A DNA stretch of 27,594 nt from Oscillospiraceae bacterium (GTDB lineage Bacteria > Bacillota_A > Clostridia > Oscillospirales > Oscillospiraceae), in NCBI GenBank assembly GCA_017540945.1, contig JAFYAB010000008.1, forward strand, positions 1-27,594, in the 5' to 3' direction. This document shows positions 1 to 7,936 of this stretch, one piece after another. Position 1 is the stretch's first letter; each line of letters starts with the position of its first letter. The translations under genes and the position numbers were made by a program. The notes below the pieces were generated by a model. That model saw nothing but the letters and a program-made list of their open reading frames with translations. It had not been told where the DNA came from and did no database searches.

Positions 1-3000
1 AGCTCCCACAAGTGGGCCAACCATGCCATCACCGTGGTGGGCTGGGACGATTCTATCTCGAAATCAAACTTCAAGCCGAACACGCCCTCCGGCAACGGCG
101 CTTGGCTCTGCAAGAACAGCTGGGGCACCGGCTACTTCAACAGCGGCTATATGTGGATCTCCTACGAGGACACCTCCGTCCGCGAAGGCTACATCTACTT
201 CTATGACGCCGAGTCCATCGACAACTACGACCACAACTACCAGTACGACGGATCCTGCAACGTCGTCACCTACGGTATCGGCAACCGCACCGGCTTCGCC
301 AACAACACCAAGGTCGCCAACATTTTCACCGCTACCGGCAGCCAGGTCCTGAAGGCTGTCGCCCTCTGCAACTGGGACGAAGCTCTGGAGTATACTATCC
401 AGGTCTACAAAAACCCCACCAGCACCCCCGATTCCGGCACCCTGATGTCCACCCAGACCGGCACCCTGACCTTCTCCGGCTACTACACCATCCCCCTGGA
501 TACGCCGGTCTCCCTGGCCAACGGTGACAAGTTCGCCATCGTTGTCAACCAGTACGTGCCTGTGGCTGACGACGCTGGCAAGTACGTCCATACGCCTTAC
601 GACGCCAACTTCAACGATAGCAGCCTGGTCTCCTGGGCCAGCTGGACCCACGTCAACCACGGCAACACCTCCTACTACAAGGAGCCCAACGGCTCCTGGA
701 CCGACTGCCCGGACAACGGCGACTACCGGATCAAGGCCTTCACCGACGACGTGACCTTCAACCTGACCGCCGTCTCCAACAATAACAGCTGGGGCACCGT
801 CGCTGTCAACGGCAGCACCATCAACTGCACCCCCGCCAACGGCTACTATGTGGAGAGCTGCACCGTTCTCTCCGGCACCGCCACCTGCACCATCAACGGC
901 AACACCGTCACCGTTGCCGCCGAAGCCGACTGCACCGTCCAGGTCAATTTCGCCGTCAAGCCCCAGTACACTGTGAACTTCGTGGCCAGCGGCGTCGCCG
1001 AGGGCAGCCAGACCGCTCTGGTGCAGGATGTCATCACCCTGCCCGGCAGCGTCAGCAACACCGCCGCGGGCTGGACCTTCGTGGGCTGGATGAACCAGCA
1101 GATCGACGAGACCACCGACAAGCCCGAGTATTACGCACCCGGCGCTTCCTACACCGTCACCGGCAACGCCACCCTCTACGCCGTCTACACCCGCGTGGAG
1201 GCCGGCACCGGCGGCCTGTACTACGAGCTGGTCACCGCCGCCCAGGACGATTGGAGCGGCAGATACGTCATCACCTACACCGCCAGCGCCAGCAGCATGT
1301 ATGTGATGAAGGGCGTGACGCCCAGCTCCAACGGCAGCCAGATCGAGAGCACCAGCAACTGCTCCACCTACGCGGCCTCCGGCGTCACCCTGAACGACGA
1401 TACCAAGCTTTATAACGTCGCCAACAATTACATCTTTGTGTTTGAGCCCCAGGGCAGCTATTACAGCGTGAAGAACCTGAGCACGAACACCTATCTCGGC
1501 CTTGCGACGAACTCCTATCTGGCGGCCTACATCGGCTACAATTCCAGCTACTGCAACTGGATGCCGGGCAACGGGACCAACGCCTACGGCATGAAGAACG
1601 CCGGCAGCGGCAGTTATCCGTACCTGAACTTCAGCACCAACAGCAGATACTTCTGGACCTCCAGCAGCGATAACAGCTCCATCCGTCTGTGGAAGGAGAC
1701 CAACGACTCCACCACCTACTACTGGACCGATCCCGTGGCGGCCGAGCACGAGCATGTGCTGGAGCACGTGGAGGCCGTCGCCCCCACCTGCGGCACGGAG
1801 GGGCACAGCGACTACTACCGCTGCACCGTCTGCGGCAAGTACTTCTCCGATGCGGCAGGGGAGATCGAGATCAGCCTGGCTGACACCGTGATCCCCGCCA
1901 CCGGCGAGCACAGCTGGGGCGGCTGGACCAAGAACAACAACGGCACCCACTCCCGCAGCTGCTCCGTCTGCAACGAGACCGAAACCGAATCCTGCAGCTA
2001 TCAGGACGAGCTGGTCGAGCCCACCGCCACCGAGCAGGGCTACACCCTCCATACCTGCACCGTCTGCGGCTACAGCTTCAAGGACAGCTACGTCGATCCT
2101 CTGGGCGAGGAATTCGAGGTCCACTTCAGCGTCCCCGCCGGCGTGACCAAGCCCGCCGACATGGTTTCCAACACCAACACCGGCATCACCCTGCCCACGG
2201 TAGAAGGCCCCGAGGGCTACGAGTTCCTGGGCTGGGTGCTTGATGACTACGACAATGTGGAAACCCGCCCCTCCCTGATCCTGAGCGGCAATTACGTCGC
2301 CCCCCAGGAGATCACCCTGAAGGCCCTGTTCACCTACGTGGACGGCGAGGGCTCGGGTGAGACCGTCTACCAGCGGGTGGAGAATCCCATGAACGGCGGC
2401 AAATACATCCTCGTTGCCGACTCCTCTGTCTCCAACACCACCGGCTACGCCGTGGGCAACAGCGTGATGTCCGCCGGCCATTACCTGACCCCCATGGCCG
2501 TTACCATCAACGACGAGCTCTGCGTCGCTTCCGACGTGGACGCGGTTCTGTGGGAGGTGGCCAGCGTCACCAACGGCTTCACCTTCTACAACGCCGTCAC
2601 GGGCAAGTACATGGGCCTTGACTCCGCTGAGTATCTGAACCTCACGGACACCGCTCTGGCTTGGGCTTACACCGGCGACAAGTCTCTGGACAACCAGATC
2701 GACAGCGAGCAGTACTACTATCTGTCCTACTCCACCGCCTCCAACAGCAACCCGACCCGCTACACCACCGGCAAGTCCAGCACGAGCGCCAATTACGTGA
2801 TTCGCCTTTATGAGCAGACCGTTGCCGGCGCCGTGATCTACACCACCATCATCGGCGAGAATCCGGTGGACGTCTACTTTGTCGACCAGGACGGCAACGC
2901 CAACGCTTACGTCTACGCTTTCGGCAACGGCAATGAGAACGCCGCCTTCCCCGGCGAGCAGATGACGCCCATGGGCGTGGACGAGCACGGCGACAACTGG

Positions 3001-5151
3001 TACAAGGTCACGGTGGACCGCAATACCTACACCAACGTGATCTTCTCCGGCGGCGATGCCAGCACCCAGACCGCCAACCTGGGCCTGGGCGACGGCGAGT
3101 ACGTCATCTACTACGTCAACAACCACACCGGCTATCAGGGCGCCGATATCTGGCCCGCGCCCGCCGTTGAGGTCGAAGCCACCTGCACCGAGGCCGGCAG
3201 CATCACCTACACCGGCATGTTCACCGACGAGGAGCACGTCACCGAGATCGCCGCCCTGGGCCATGACTTCGGCGAATGGGCGGTCACGACCCCCGCCACC
3301 TGCACCGAAGCCGGCGTGGAGACCCGCAGCTGCTCCCGCTGCGACGCAGTGGAGACCCGTCCGGTGGACGCCCTGGGCCACAAGTCCGCTGCGGCGGTCA
3401 AGGAGAATGAAGTGCTCGCCACCTGCACCGCAGCCGGCTCCTATGACATGGTGGTTTACTGTGAGCGCTGCGGCGCGGAGCTGAGCCGTGAGCACTTTGC
3501 CACCGAGCAGCTGCCCCATACCCCCGGCGAGACCGTGATCGAGAACGAGACCGCCGCCACCTGCACCGCGGAGGGCGGATACGACGAGGTCGTGTCCTGC
3601 ACGGTCTGCGGCAATGAGATCAGCAGAACCCATGTAGTTGTAGACGCTCTGGGCCACAACTTCGGCGAATGGGCGGTCACGACCCCCGCCACCTGCACCG
3701 AGGCCGGCGTGGAGACCCGCAGCTGCTCCCGCTGCGATGCGACGGAGACTCGTCCCGTGGACGCCCTGGGCCATCTGGCCGGCGAGGCCGTGGAGGAGAA
3801 CCGCGTGGAGCCCACCGCCACCACCGAGGGCGGCTACGATACGGTGGTCTACTGCCAGCGCTGCGGCATTGAGCTGAGCCGCGAGCACACGGTCCTGCCC
3901 GCCACCATGAACGGCTACTTCCTGATCGGCCCCAACGGCTGGACCGTGGACGACATCGACGAGAACAACGTCTTCACCGTGAACCCCGCCAACGCCAACG
4001 AGTACCTGCTGAGCATTACCCTGACGGAGGGCGATCCCATCAAGGTCGTCCACGTGACGGACGGCGCCATCGACGCCTGGTATCCCGAGGGCACCGGCAA
4101 TGAGTACATCGTGGACGCGGCCCACGCGGGCGAGAAGACGATCTACTTCAAGACCAACTATGACAATGCTTGGGCGGACTTCGGCGGATACTTCTACATC
4201 GAAGCGAACCCCGTCGGCCCCACGGATCCGATCCTGGAAAACAACTTTGTCATCTATTCCTCCGCCACCATCGGCATCGAAGTCTACGCCACCTTCGGCG
4301 TCCGCAAGAATGTCATGCAGAGCTACGACTCCTGGTACATCGAGGTCAAAAAGCTGGACAAGGACGGAACCGTTACCGAGAGCAAGCGCTTCGGTGCGGG
4401 CCAGGATGGCGAGATCCAGGAGGGTTATATCTGCAACGCGAAATACACCGACATCACCGCAAAGGAGTTTGGCGTCACCATGGAGGTGAGCGTCCACGCC
4501 TTTGAGGCCAACGGCCAGGAGCATTACAGCGCACCCGTAAGCTATACCATGCAAGAGTATATCATCGACGAGCTGCTGAAGGCGGACAACTCCGTCGCGA
4601 TGCGGGCCCTGGCTGCGGACCTGCTGAACTACGGCGCGGCGGCGCAGGTGTATTTCGATTACGAAACTGAGCACCTGGTGAACCATAATCTGAGCACAGA
4701 GGCTCAGGCCGCGATGGATCAGTTTGCCAGCACAGGCGAGGCCCCCGCGGATCTGGTGAACGGCAGCAACGGTCCCAACGTCTACGGCTCCGTGTCGGTC
4801 AAGAACCGGATCGTGCTGAGCATGACAGTCCGCGGCATGAGCAGCTACGAGACCATGAAGGTGCGGATCAAAAACCACGAGGACGGCAGCGTGAAGGATA
4901 CCATCGACGCCAAGAAGCGCGGCTCTGTCTGGGTCGCGGATTACGATGGCTTCGAGGCGGAAGACATGCGGACCCTGTACGACTTTGTACCGGTGGCGGA
5001 CGGCGAAGAGACCGGCACGCCGCTGACCTGGTCCGTGGAGGGCTACGCCCGGGAGGCCCGGCTGAATCCGGATGCCACGGCTGCGGAGCTGAAGCTGTTC
5101 AACGCCCTGCTCCACTATGTGGACGCGGTCAAGGCCGCATTTCCGTCGTAA
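1..5151 (+). CDS. Partial (5'-truncated) secreted C1A papain-family peptidase with lectin-like, InlB-type and Cys-pair repeat domains
   Basis: The frame is open from the first base, so the start and the catalytic Cys lie upstream; 1716 residues are visible. Residues 7-17 (NHAITVVGWDD, His8) and 37-42 (CKNSWG, Asn39) are the His and Asn active-site blocks of papain-type C1A peptidases. Residues about 85-240 resemble the lectin-like domain that often follows C1 peptidases in gut Clostridia. Two InlB/B-repeat-like modules (about 320-395 and 710-785) contain the FxGW pattern. Cys-pair repeats of the ATCTEAG...CxxC type occupy about 590-710 and 1060-1310. Two beta-rich modules, possibly carbohydrate-binding, lie near 955-1050 and 1310-1400, followed by a C-terminal domain of about 300 residues. 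No LPXTG or SLH anchor is present at the C-terminus. Likely an extracellular surface or matrix protease. The next + gene, a small peptide, begins 141 bp downstream. The protease call is firm; the accessory domains are tentative. Confidence 0.85.
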   Translation, partial: SSHKWANHAITVVGWDDSISKSNFKPNTPSGNGAWLCKNSWGTGYFNSGYMWISYEDTSVREGYIYFYDAESIDNYDHNYQYDGSCNVVTYGIGNRTGFANNTKVANIFTATGSQVLKAVALCNWDEALEYTIQVYKNPTSTPDSGTLMSTQTGTLTFSGYYTIPLDTPVSLANGDKFAIVVNQYVPVADDAGKYVHTPYDANFNDSSLVSWASWTHVNHGNTSYYKEPNGSWTDCPDNGDYRIKAFTDDVTFNLTAVSNNNSWGTVAVNGSTINCTPANGYYVESCTVLSGTATCTINGNTVTVAAEADCTVQVNFAVKPQYTVNFVASGVAEGSQTALVQDVITLPGSVSNTAAGWTFVGWMNQQIDETTDKPEYYAPGASYTVTGNATLYAVYTRVEAGTGGLYYELVTAAQDDWSGRYVITYTASASSMYVMKGVTPSSNGSQIESTSNCSTYAASGVTLNDDTKLYNVANNYIFVFEPQGSYYSVKNLSTNTYLGLATNSYLAAYIGYNSSYCNWMPGNGTNAYGMKNAGSGSYPYLNFSTNSRYFWTSSSDNSSIRLWKETNDSTTYYWTDPVAAEHEHVLEHVEAVAPTCGTEGHSDYYRCTVCGKYFSDAAGEIEISLADTVIPATGEHSWGGWTKNNNGTHSRSCSVCNETETESCSYQDELVEPTATEQGYTLHTCTVCGYSFKDSYVDPLGEEFEVHFSVPAGVTKPADMVSNTNTGITLPTVEGPEGYEFLGWVLDDYDNVETRPSLILSGNYVAPQEITLKALFTYVDGEGSGETVYQRVENPMNGGKYILVADSSVSNTTGYAVGNSVMSAGHYLTPMAVTINDELCVASDVDAVLWEVASVTNGFTFYNAVTGKYMGLDSAEYLNLTDTALAWAYTGDKSLDNQIDSEQYYYLSYSTASNSNPTRYTTGKSSTSANYVIRLYEQTVAGAVIYTTIIGENPVDVYFVDQDGNANAYVYAFGNGNENAAFPGEQMTPMGVDEHGDNWYKVTVDRNTYTNVIFSGGDASTQTANLGLGDGEYVIYYVNNHTGYQGADIWPAPAVEVEATCTEAGSITYTGMFTDEEHVTEIAALGHDFGEWAVTTPATCTEAGVETRSCSRCDAVETRPVDALGHKSAAAVKENEVLATCTAAGSYDMVVYCERCGAELSREHFATEQLPHTPGETVIENETAATCTAEGGYDEVVSCTVCGNEISRTHVVVDALGHNFGEWAVTTPATCTEAGVETRSCSRCDATETRPVDALGHLAGEAVEENRVEPTATTEGGYDTVVYCQRCGIELSREHTVLPATMNGYFLIGPNGWTVDDIDENNVFTVNPANANEYLLSITLTEGDPIKVVHVTDGAIDAWYPEGTGNEYIVDAAHAGEKTIYFKTNYDNAWADFGGYFYIEANPVGPTDPILENNFVIYSSATIGIEVYATFGVRKNVMQSYDSWYIEVKKLDKDGTVTESKRFGAGQDGEIQEGYICNAKYTDITAKEFGVTMEVSVHAFEANGQEHYSAPVSYTMQEYIIDELLKADNSVAMRALAADLLNYGAAAQVYFDYETEHLVNHNLSTEAQAAMDQFASTGEAPADLVNGSNGPNVYGSVSVKNRIVLSMTVRGMSSYETMKVRIKNHEDGSVKDTIDAKKRGSVWVADYDGFEAEDMRTLYDFVPVADGEETGTPLTWSVEGYAREARLNPDATAAELKLFNALLHYVDAVKAAFPS
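3256..3773 (+). repeat. Pair of in-frame ~125-bp direct repeats inside the large surface protein
   Basis: Positions 3256-3380 and 3649-3773 are nearly identical, offset by exactly 393 bp (131 codons). Each encodes a Cys-pair module beginning LGHxFGEWAVTTPATC and ending near PVDALGH. The few differences are mostly synonymous or conservative, which points to recent duplication or gene conversion. Confidence 0.85.
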
Positions 5152-5159
5152 AACTATAT

Positions 5160-5271
5160 TTGATGAAACGGTTATAAAACGTTTCATCAACCGCAGCAAA
5201 GCTGCGGTTCGCAAATCCAAAGTTCGTTTTCCCGCCTCCGCGGGTGAATGATATTTTGCAAAATATGATTC
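5160..5271 (+). repeat. Cluster of four small palindromes (REP-like) between the protease and the peptide gene
   Basis: Four stem-loops follow one another. The first has an 11-bp perfect stem (5160-5170 with 5180-5190, 9-nt loop). The second has a 9-bp stem (5189-5197 with 5201-5209, AAA loop) and overlaps the first by two bases. The third is CCCGC/GCGGG (5231-5244). The fourth is a 16-bp self-complementary AT-rich palindrome (5251-5266) flanked by GAAT/ATTC. None has a following U-tract, so these are not clear terminators. From memory, similar strings of short hairpins containing 'GTGAATGATATT' recur in gut Firmicute genomes. The cluster forms the leader of the peptide gene. Confidence 0.65.
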
Positions 5272-5292
5272 TGACGAAAGGAGAACCGAAAC

Positions 5293-5481
5293 ATGAAGTT
5301 TGAGAGACCCATTGCCGAAATCCAGAAGTTCGATCTGAAGGACGTGATCGCCTCCTCCAGTGAGACTCAGCCCGAGGTGACGACCACAAAGAAGTCCCAG
5401 CCCGGCACCGTAGTTGGCGACGACGGCGGCATCTGCTCTTACACCAAGGCCGACAACTACAACTTCGACAACTGCCTGTGA
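5293..5481 (+). CDS. Small peptide, candidate RiPP precursor for the adjacent radical SAM enzyme
   Basis: This 62-residue ORF has a good ribosome binding site (AAAGGAGA at 5277-5284, 8 nt from ATG). The N-terminal 20 residues (MKFERPIAEIQKFDLKDVIA) are charged and amphipathic, like a leader peptide. A Ser/Thr/Pro/Lys-rich linker follows, then Gly45-Gly46 and a C-terminal segment ICSYTKADNYNFDNCL. That tail holds the only two cysteines (48 and 61) and three aromatics (Tyr50, Tyr56, Phe58) among Asp/Asn residues. A Gly-Gly before a short Cys/aromatic core, directly upstream of a SPASM radical SAM enzyme, fits a ribosomally synthesised, post-translationally modified peptide. The specific family is not recognised. 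The product chemistry (thioether, cyclophane or other) is unknown. An unrelated small conserved protein is the alternative. Confidence 0.72.
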   Translation: MKFERPIAEIQKFDLKDVIASSSETQPEVTTTKKSQPGTVVGDDGGICSYTKADNYNFDNCL

Positions 5482-5494
5482 TCTAACGAAAAAA

Positions 5495-5533
5495 CCGGGT
5501 CCGACCGTTTTCTGCAGGAACGGCCGGACCCGG
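5495..5533 (+). promoter_or_regulatory. Strong intergenic hairpin between precursor and enzyme genes (candidate attenuator or processing site)
   Basis: Arms 5495-5508 and 5520-5533 pair over 14 positions with one A-C mismatch around an 11-nt loop. There is no U-run on the + side, so it is not a classical terminator for the peptide gene. Six A residues precede it, so on the - strand it would have terminator form, although no - strand gene runs into it. Its position suggests partial termination or mRNA stabilisation that keeps precursor above enzyme (inference). Confidence 0.6.
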
Positions 5534-5588
5534 ACGACTATGTCATGCTGTTTTAATGCACAAGGAACGAACAGAAAAGGATGATCGT

Positions 5589-6707
5589 ATGAAATCCCAT
5601 CAAAACCTACTTTCCGACCGTAACAAGTGGATCTGGCAGCAAAAACAAATCCCGGTCTCTCCCTTTTACGAGCTGACCCCCCGCTGCACTCTGGACTGCA
5701 AGATGTGCTACGTTCATCTGACCCCGGAGCAGATGGGAGAACGAAAAGAGCTGAGCACGGAGCAGTGGAATCGGATCACGGACGAAGCCGTGGAGGCGGG
5801 CATGCTCTATGTGGTGCTCACCGGCGGCGAGTGTATGCTGCACCCCGGCTTTTGGGAGATCTACGACCATCTTCTGGATAAAGGCGTGGTCGTCACGGTG
5901 AACACCAACGCCTATACGCTTACAGACGCCGATCTCGAGCGCTTCAAACGCCGACCGCCCGCTGGTTTCCGCATCACCCTTTACGGAGCCTCTGAGGAGG
6001 GCTATGAGCGCTGCACGGGCCGTCGGGCTTTCGCCCGTGTGGTGGAGAACATTACCAAGCTCAGGGACGCGGGCTTCCTGACGGCGGTCGCTATCACGCT
6101 CAGCCGCTACAATATGGATGAATTCGTGGAGATGGTCCGGGTGGCCCGGAATCTCAAGCTCAGGGTAAACTACGTGATGGAGCTCTCGGAGCCCAACGAG
6201 GACACAGGCCGCCACATGGCGGACTTCAACCTCAGCCGGGAGGAGATTATCGCCAAGACGAAGGAGCTCTACGCCGCCGAAAACAGGCCGATCTTTGCGA
6301 ATGAGCCGATCACGGAGCTGCCTGCCCGCCTGCCGGACGATCCCGGCTGCAAGGGCGTGCGCTGCGGCTCCGGCACCACCTCCTTCGTGATCCACTGGGA
6401 CGGGCGCATGTCCCCCTGCTTCGATTTCCGCAACGATATCCGTATCCAGGATATCGGCTTTAAAGCAGCCTGGGAGGAAACAAAGCGGCTGGCCCGGGAA
6501 CGGCTGCAGCCCGTGGAGTGCGAGAGCTGCCGTCTGCTGCCCATCTGCCACGAGTGCTTCCTCTGCCGCCAGGACCCGAACGATCCGGGCCACGCGAACC
6601 CGCGCCGCTGCGAAATGACCATTGAGCGCTACAACGCCGGGCTGGTCACCCTCCACGACGCGCCCCGCCAGGACGCCGATGTGACAGAGGGAAGAGAAGA
6701 ATGCTGA
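5589..6707 (+). CDS. Radical SAM/SPASM-domain peptide-modifying enzyme (candidate RiPP maturase)
   Basis: The ATG at 5589 is preferred because AAAAGGA (5575-5581) sits 7 nt upstream. An in-frame ATG at 5556 has no ribosome binding site. The product is 372 residues. CTLDCKMC (Cys33, Cys37, Cys40) is the CxxxCxxC motif that holds the radical SAM [4Fe-4S] cluster, followed by a typical partial TIM-barrel including LTGGECMLHP. The C-terminus has a SPASM-like pattern: Cys259-x12-Gly-x4-Cys277, then CESC (311, 314), Cys320, Cys323, Cys326 and Cys341, which would bind auxiliary Fe-S clusters. SPASM enzymes commonly crosslink peptides through Cys or aromatic side chains, and the 62-residue gene 107 bp upstream is the obvious substrate. 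No peptidase or exporter follows; the next gene is convergent. Confidence 0.88.
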   Translation: MKSHQNLLSDRNKWIWQQKQIPVSPFYELTPRCTLDCKMCYVHLTPEQMGERKELSTEQWNRITDEAVEAGMLYVVLTGGECMLHPGFWEIYDHLLDKGVVVTVNTNAYTLTDADLERFKRRPPAGFRITLYGASEEGYERCTGRRAFARVVENITKLRDAGFLTAVAITLSRYNMDEFVEMVRVARNLKLRVNYVMELSEPNEDTGRHMADFNLSREEIIAKTKELYAAENRPIFANEPITELPARLPDDPGCKGVRCGSGTTSFVIHWDGRMSPCFDFRNDIRIQDIGFKAAWEETKRLARERLQPVECESCRLLPICHECFLCRQDPNDPGHANPRRCEMTIERYNAGLVTLHDAPRQDADVTEGREEC

Positions 6708-6711
6708 ACAT

Positions 6712-6742
6712 GCGGAAGCCGCCCCCAAAAGGCGGCTTCCGC
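6712..6742. terminator. Hairpin terminator after the radical SAM gene
   Basis: A perfect 12-bp GC-rich stem (6712-6723 with 6731-6742) has a 7-nt loop and starts 4 nt after the stop codon. The following bases (TTCCTTCG) make only a weak U-tract. It lies between convergent genes and could also serve spoIID from the other side. Confidence 0.7.
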
Positions 6743-6770
6743 TTCCTTCGTCCAAATCCGAATACCCGCC

Positions 6771-7766
6771 CTATTTCGCAGGCTCGATCTCCACACCGGT
6801 ATAATACCACTTCAGGATCGTCATGAAGTCGTTCCCTGCGCGGGCCATGGCCTCGGCGCCGTATTGGCTCATGCCCACCCGATGCCCGTAGCCCCGGGTG
6901 CGGAACACCGCTTCCTCTCCGTTCAGCTCCAGCGTGAAGGCGGTGGAGCGCAGGCCAAAGCGCTTTCGCAGAAGTTTGCCCCGAAAGGGGCGGCCCCCCA
7001 GGATAATCTCGTCCACACCGCCTCCCGGGGTCTCGGTCAAGCCGCCCACCCAGCTTTCCGGCGGACCATCCAAACAGATCTCGGGATCCAATTCCTCCAG
7101 CGCGGCGCGGAAGTCAGCCAGGGGGACTCGGAATTCGTCGCTGAAATGGGCGGCGTTCTCCTCGCCGGGGCTCTGAACAGCCTGGAGATAGGGCAGATCG
7201 CTGCCCCATACCGCCGCCGCGGCCTCCGTCTGTCCGCCGGAGCAGGAGAAGAAGGTGGCGTCGATCAGCGCACCCTGGTAGTAGATCGCAAGACCGTCCG
7301 TGGCGCGGACCATGGCTTCGGCGCGCGCCCGGTTTGCCGGGTCCGCCCGGTCCGGGTCCAGCCAGCCCTGGCAGCATCCGGAGTCGGTGCAGACCGCAGC
7401 TTCCGGATGCCGGCGGTGGAGACAGCTCCGCAGAGCGTAGGTCCGACAGGCCACCGCCTGGGCCTTGAGAGCCTCCTCGCTGAAGGAGAGGGGCATCTCC
7501 GCCAGCAGCGCCCCGGTCAGGTAGCGGTGCAGGTCCATGCGGACCACCTGACCGTCCGCCAGCACCGGCAGCCGATAAGCCTCGTCGAAGCCAGACAGAG
7601 GCTCCGCGGCGGCTGCCTGATCGGCGGCGGACGCCGTGCTCAGGGGACGGAGCTCCGTCTCGGTCGGCGCGGGCAGCGCGCCTGTTTTGCGGGCCGGAAG
7701 CGCCAGCAGGGCGAGCAGGACCCAGAACAGAATCACGACCAGAACAGCTTGTATGGAATGACGCAT
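6771..7766 (-). CDS. spoIID: Stage II sporulation protein D (peptidoglycan lytic transglycosylase)
   Basis: SpoIID cleaves glycan strands during forespore engulfment as part of the SpoIID-SpoIIM-SpoIIP machine. The start at 7766 is chosen because AGGAGG lies 5 nt upstream and the protein then begins MRHSIQAVLVVI with one membrane anchor (residues about 5-25). Visible family marks are LLAEMP...EALKAQAVACRTYAL, with Glu90 as the likely catalytic acid, and the C-terminal GYGHRVGMSQYGA. His120-x5-Cys126-x5-Cys132 has the spacing of the zinc site described for Clostridioides difficile SpoIID. Length is 331 residues, close to the family norm. It is divergent from the serine-hydrolase-like gene. No sporulation-type promoter was recognised upstream. 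Confidence 0.9.
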   Translation of the reverse strand: MRHSIQAVLVVILFWVLLALLALPARKTGALPAPTETELRPLSTASAADQAAAAEPLSGFDEAYRLPVLADGQVVRMDLHRYLTGALLAEMPLSFSEEALKAQAVACRTYALRSCLHRRHPEAAVCTDSGCCQGWLDPDRADPANRARAEAMVRATDGLAIYYQGALIDATFFSCSGGQTEAAAAVWGSDLPYLQAVQSPGEENAAHFSDEFRVPLADFRAALEELDPEICLDGPPESWVGGLTETPGGGVDEIILGGRPFRGKLLRKRFGLRSTAFTLELNGEEAVFRTRGYGHRVGMSQYGAEAMARAGNDFMTILKWYYTGVEIEPAK

Positions 7767-7791
7767 TTTGCCTCCTGATACCGGAAAACCA

Positions 7792-7820
7792 TTGACGAAC
7801 GGATGTTTTTGTGCTAAAAT
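7792..7820 (+). promoter_or_regulatory. Sigma-A-type promoter for the serine-hydrolase-fold gene
   Basis: TTGACG (7792-7797), a 17-bp spacer and TAAAAT (7815-7820), leaving a leader of about 110 nt before the ATG at 7937. Confidence 0.75.
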
Positions 7821-7936
7821 AGACAAAGGAAAAGTGGCGCCTGTCCGGCCCTGATCCAATTCTATGCCGGCGCCGCGTCCCATAGAACCGCCCTGTGCGC
7901 CCAAAGGAAATACTGCTGAATTGGAGTGGTACTGCA

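Noticed and set aside
5160..5209. Terminator for the large protease gene
   Set aside because: Two hairpins are present but neither is followed by a U-run, so they are described as repeats or leader structure instead.
64..5220. A 1718-codon open frame on the - strand opposite the large surface protein
   Set aside because: It mirrors the whole + strand gene, has no ribosome binding site or recognisable domain, and arises because the coding strand favours C at third positions, avoiding stops in the complementary frame.
6864..7778. A 304-codon + strand frame opposite spoIID
   Set aside because: Antisense to SpoIID, with no domain signature and a biased composition.
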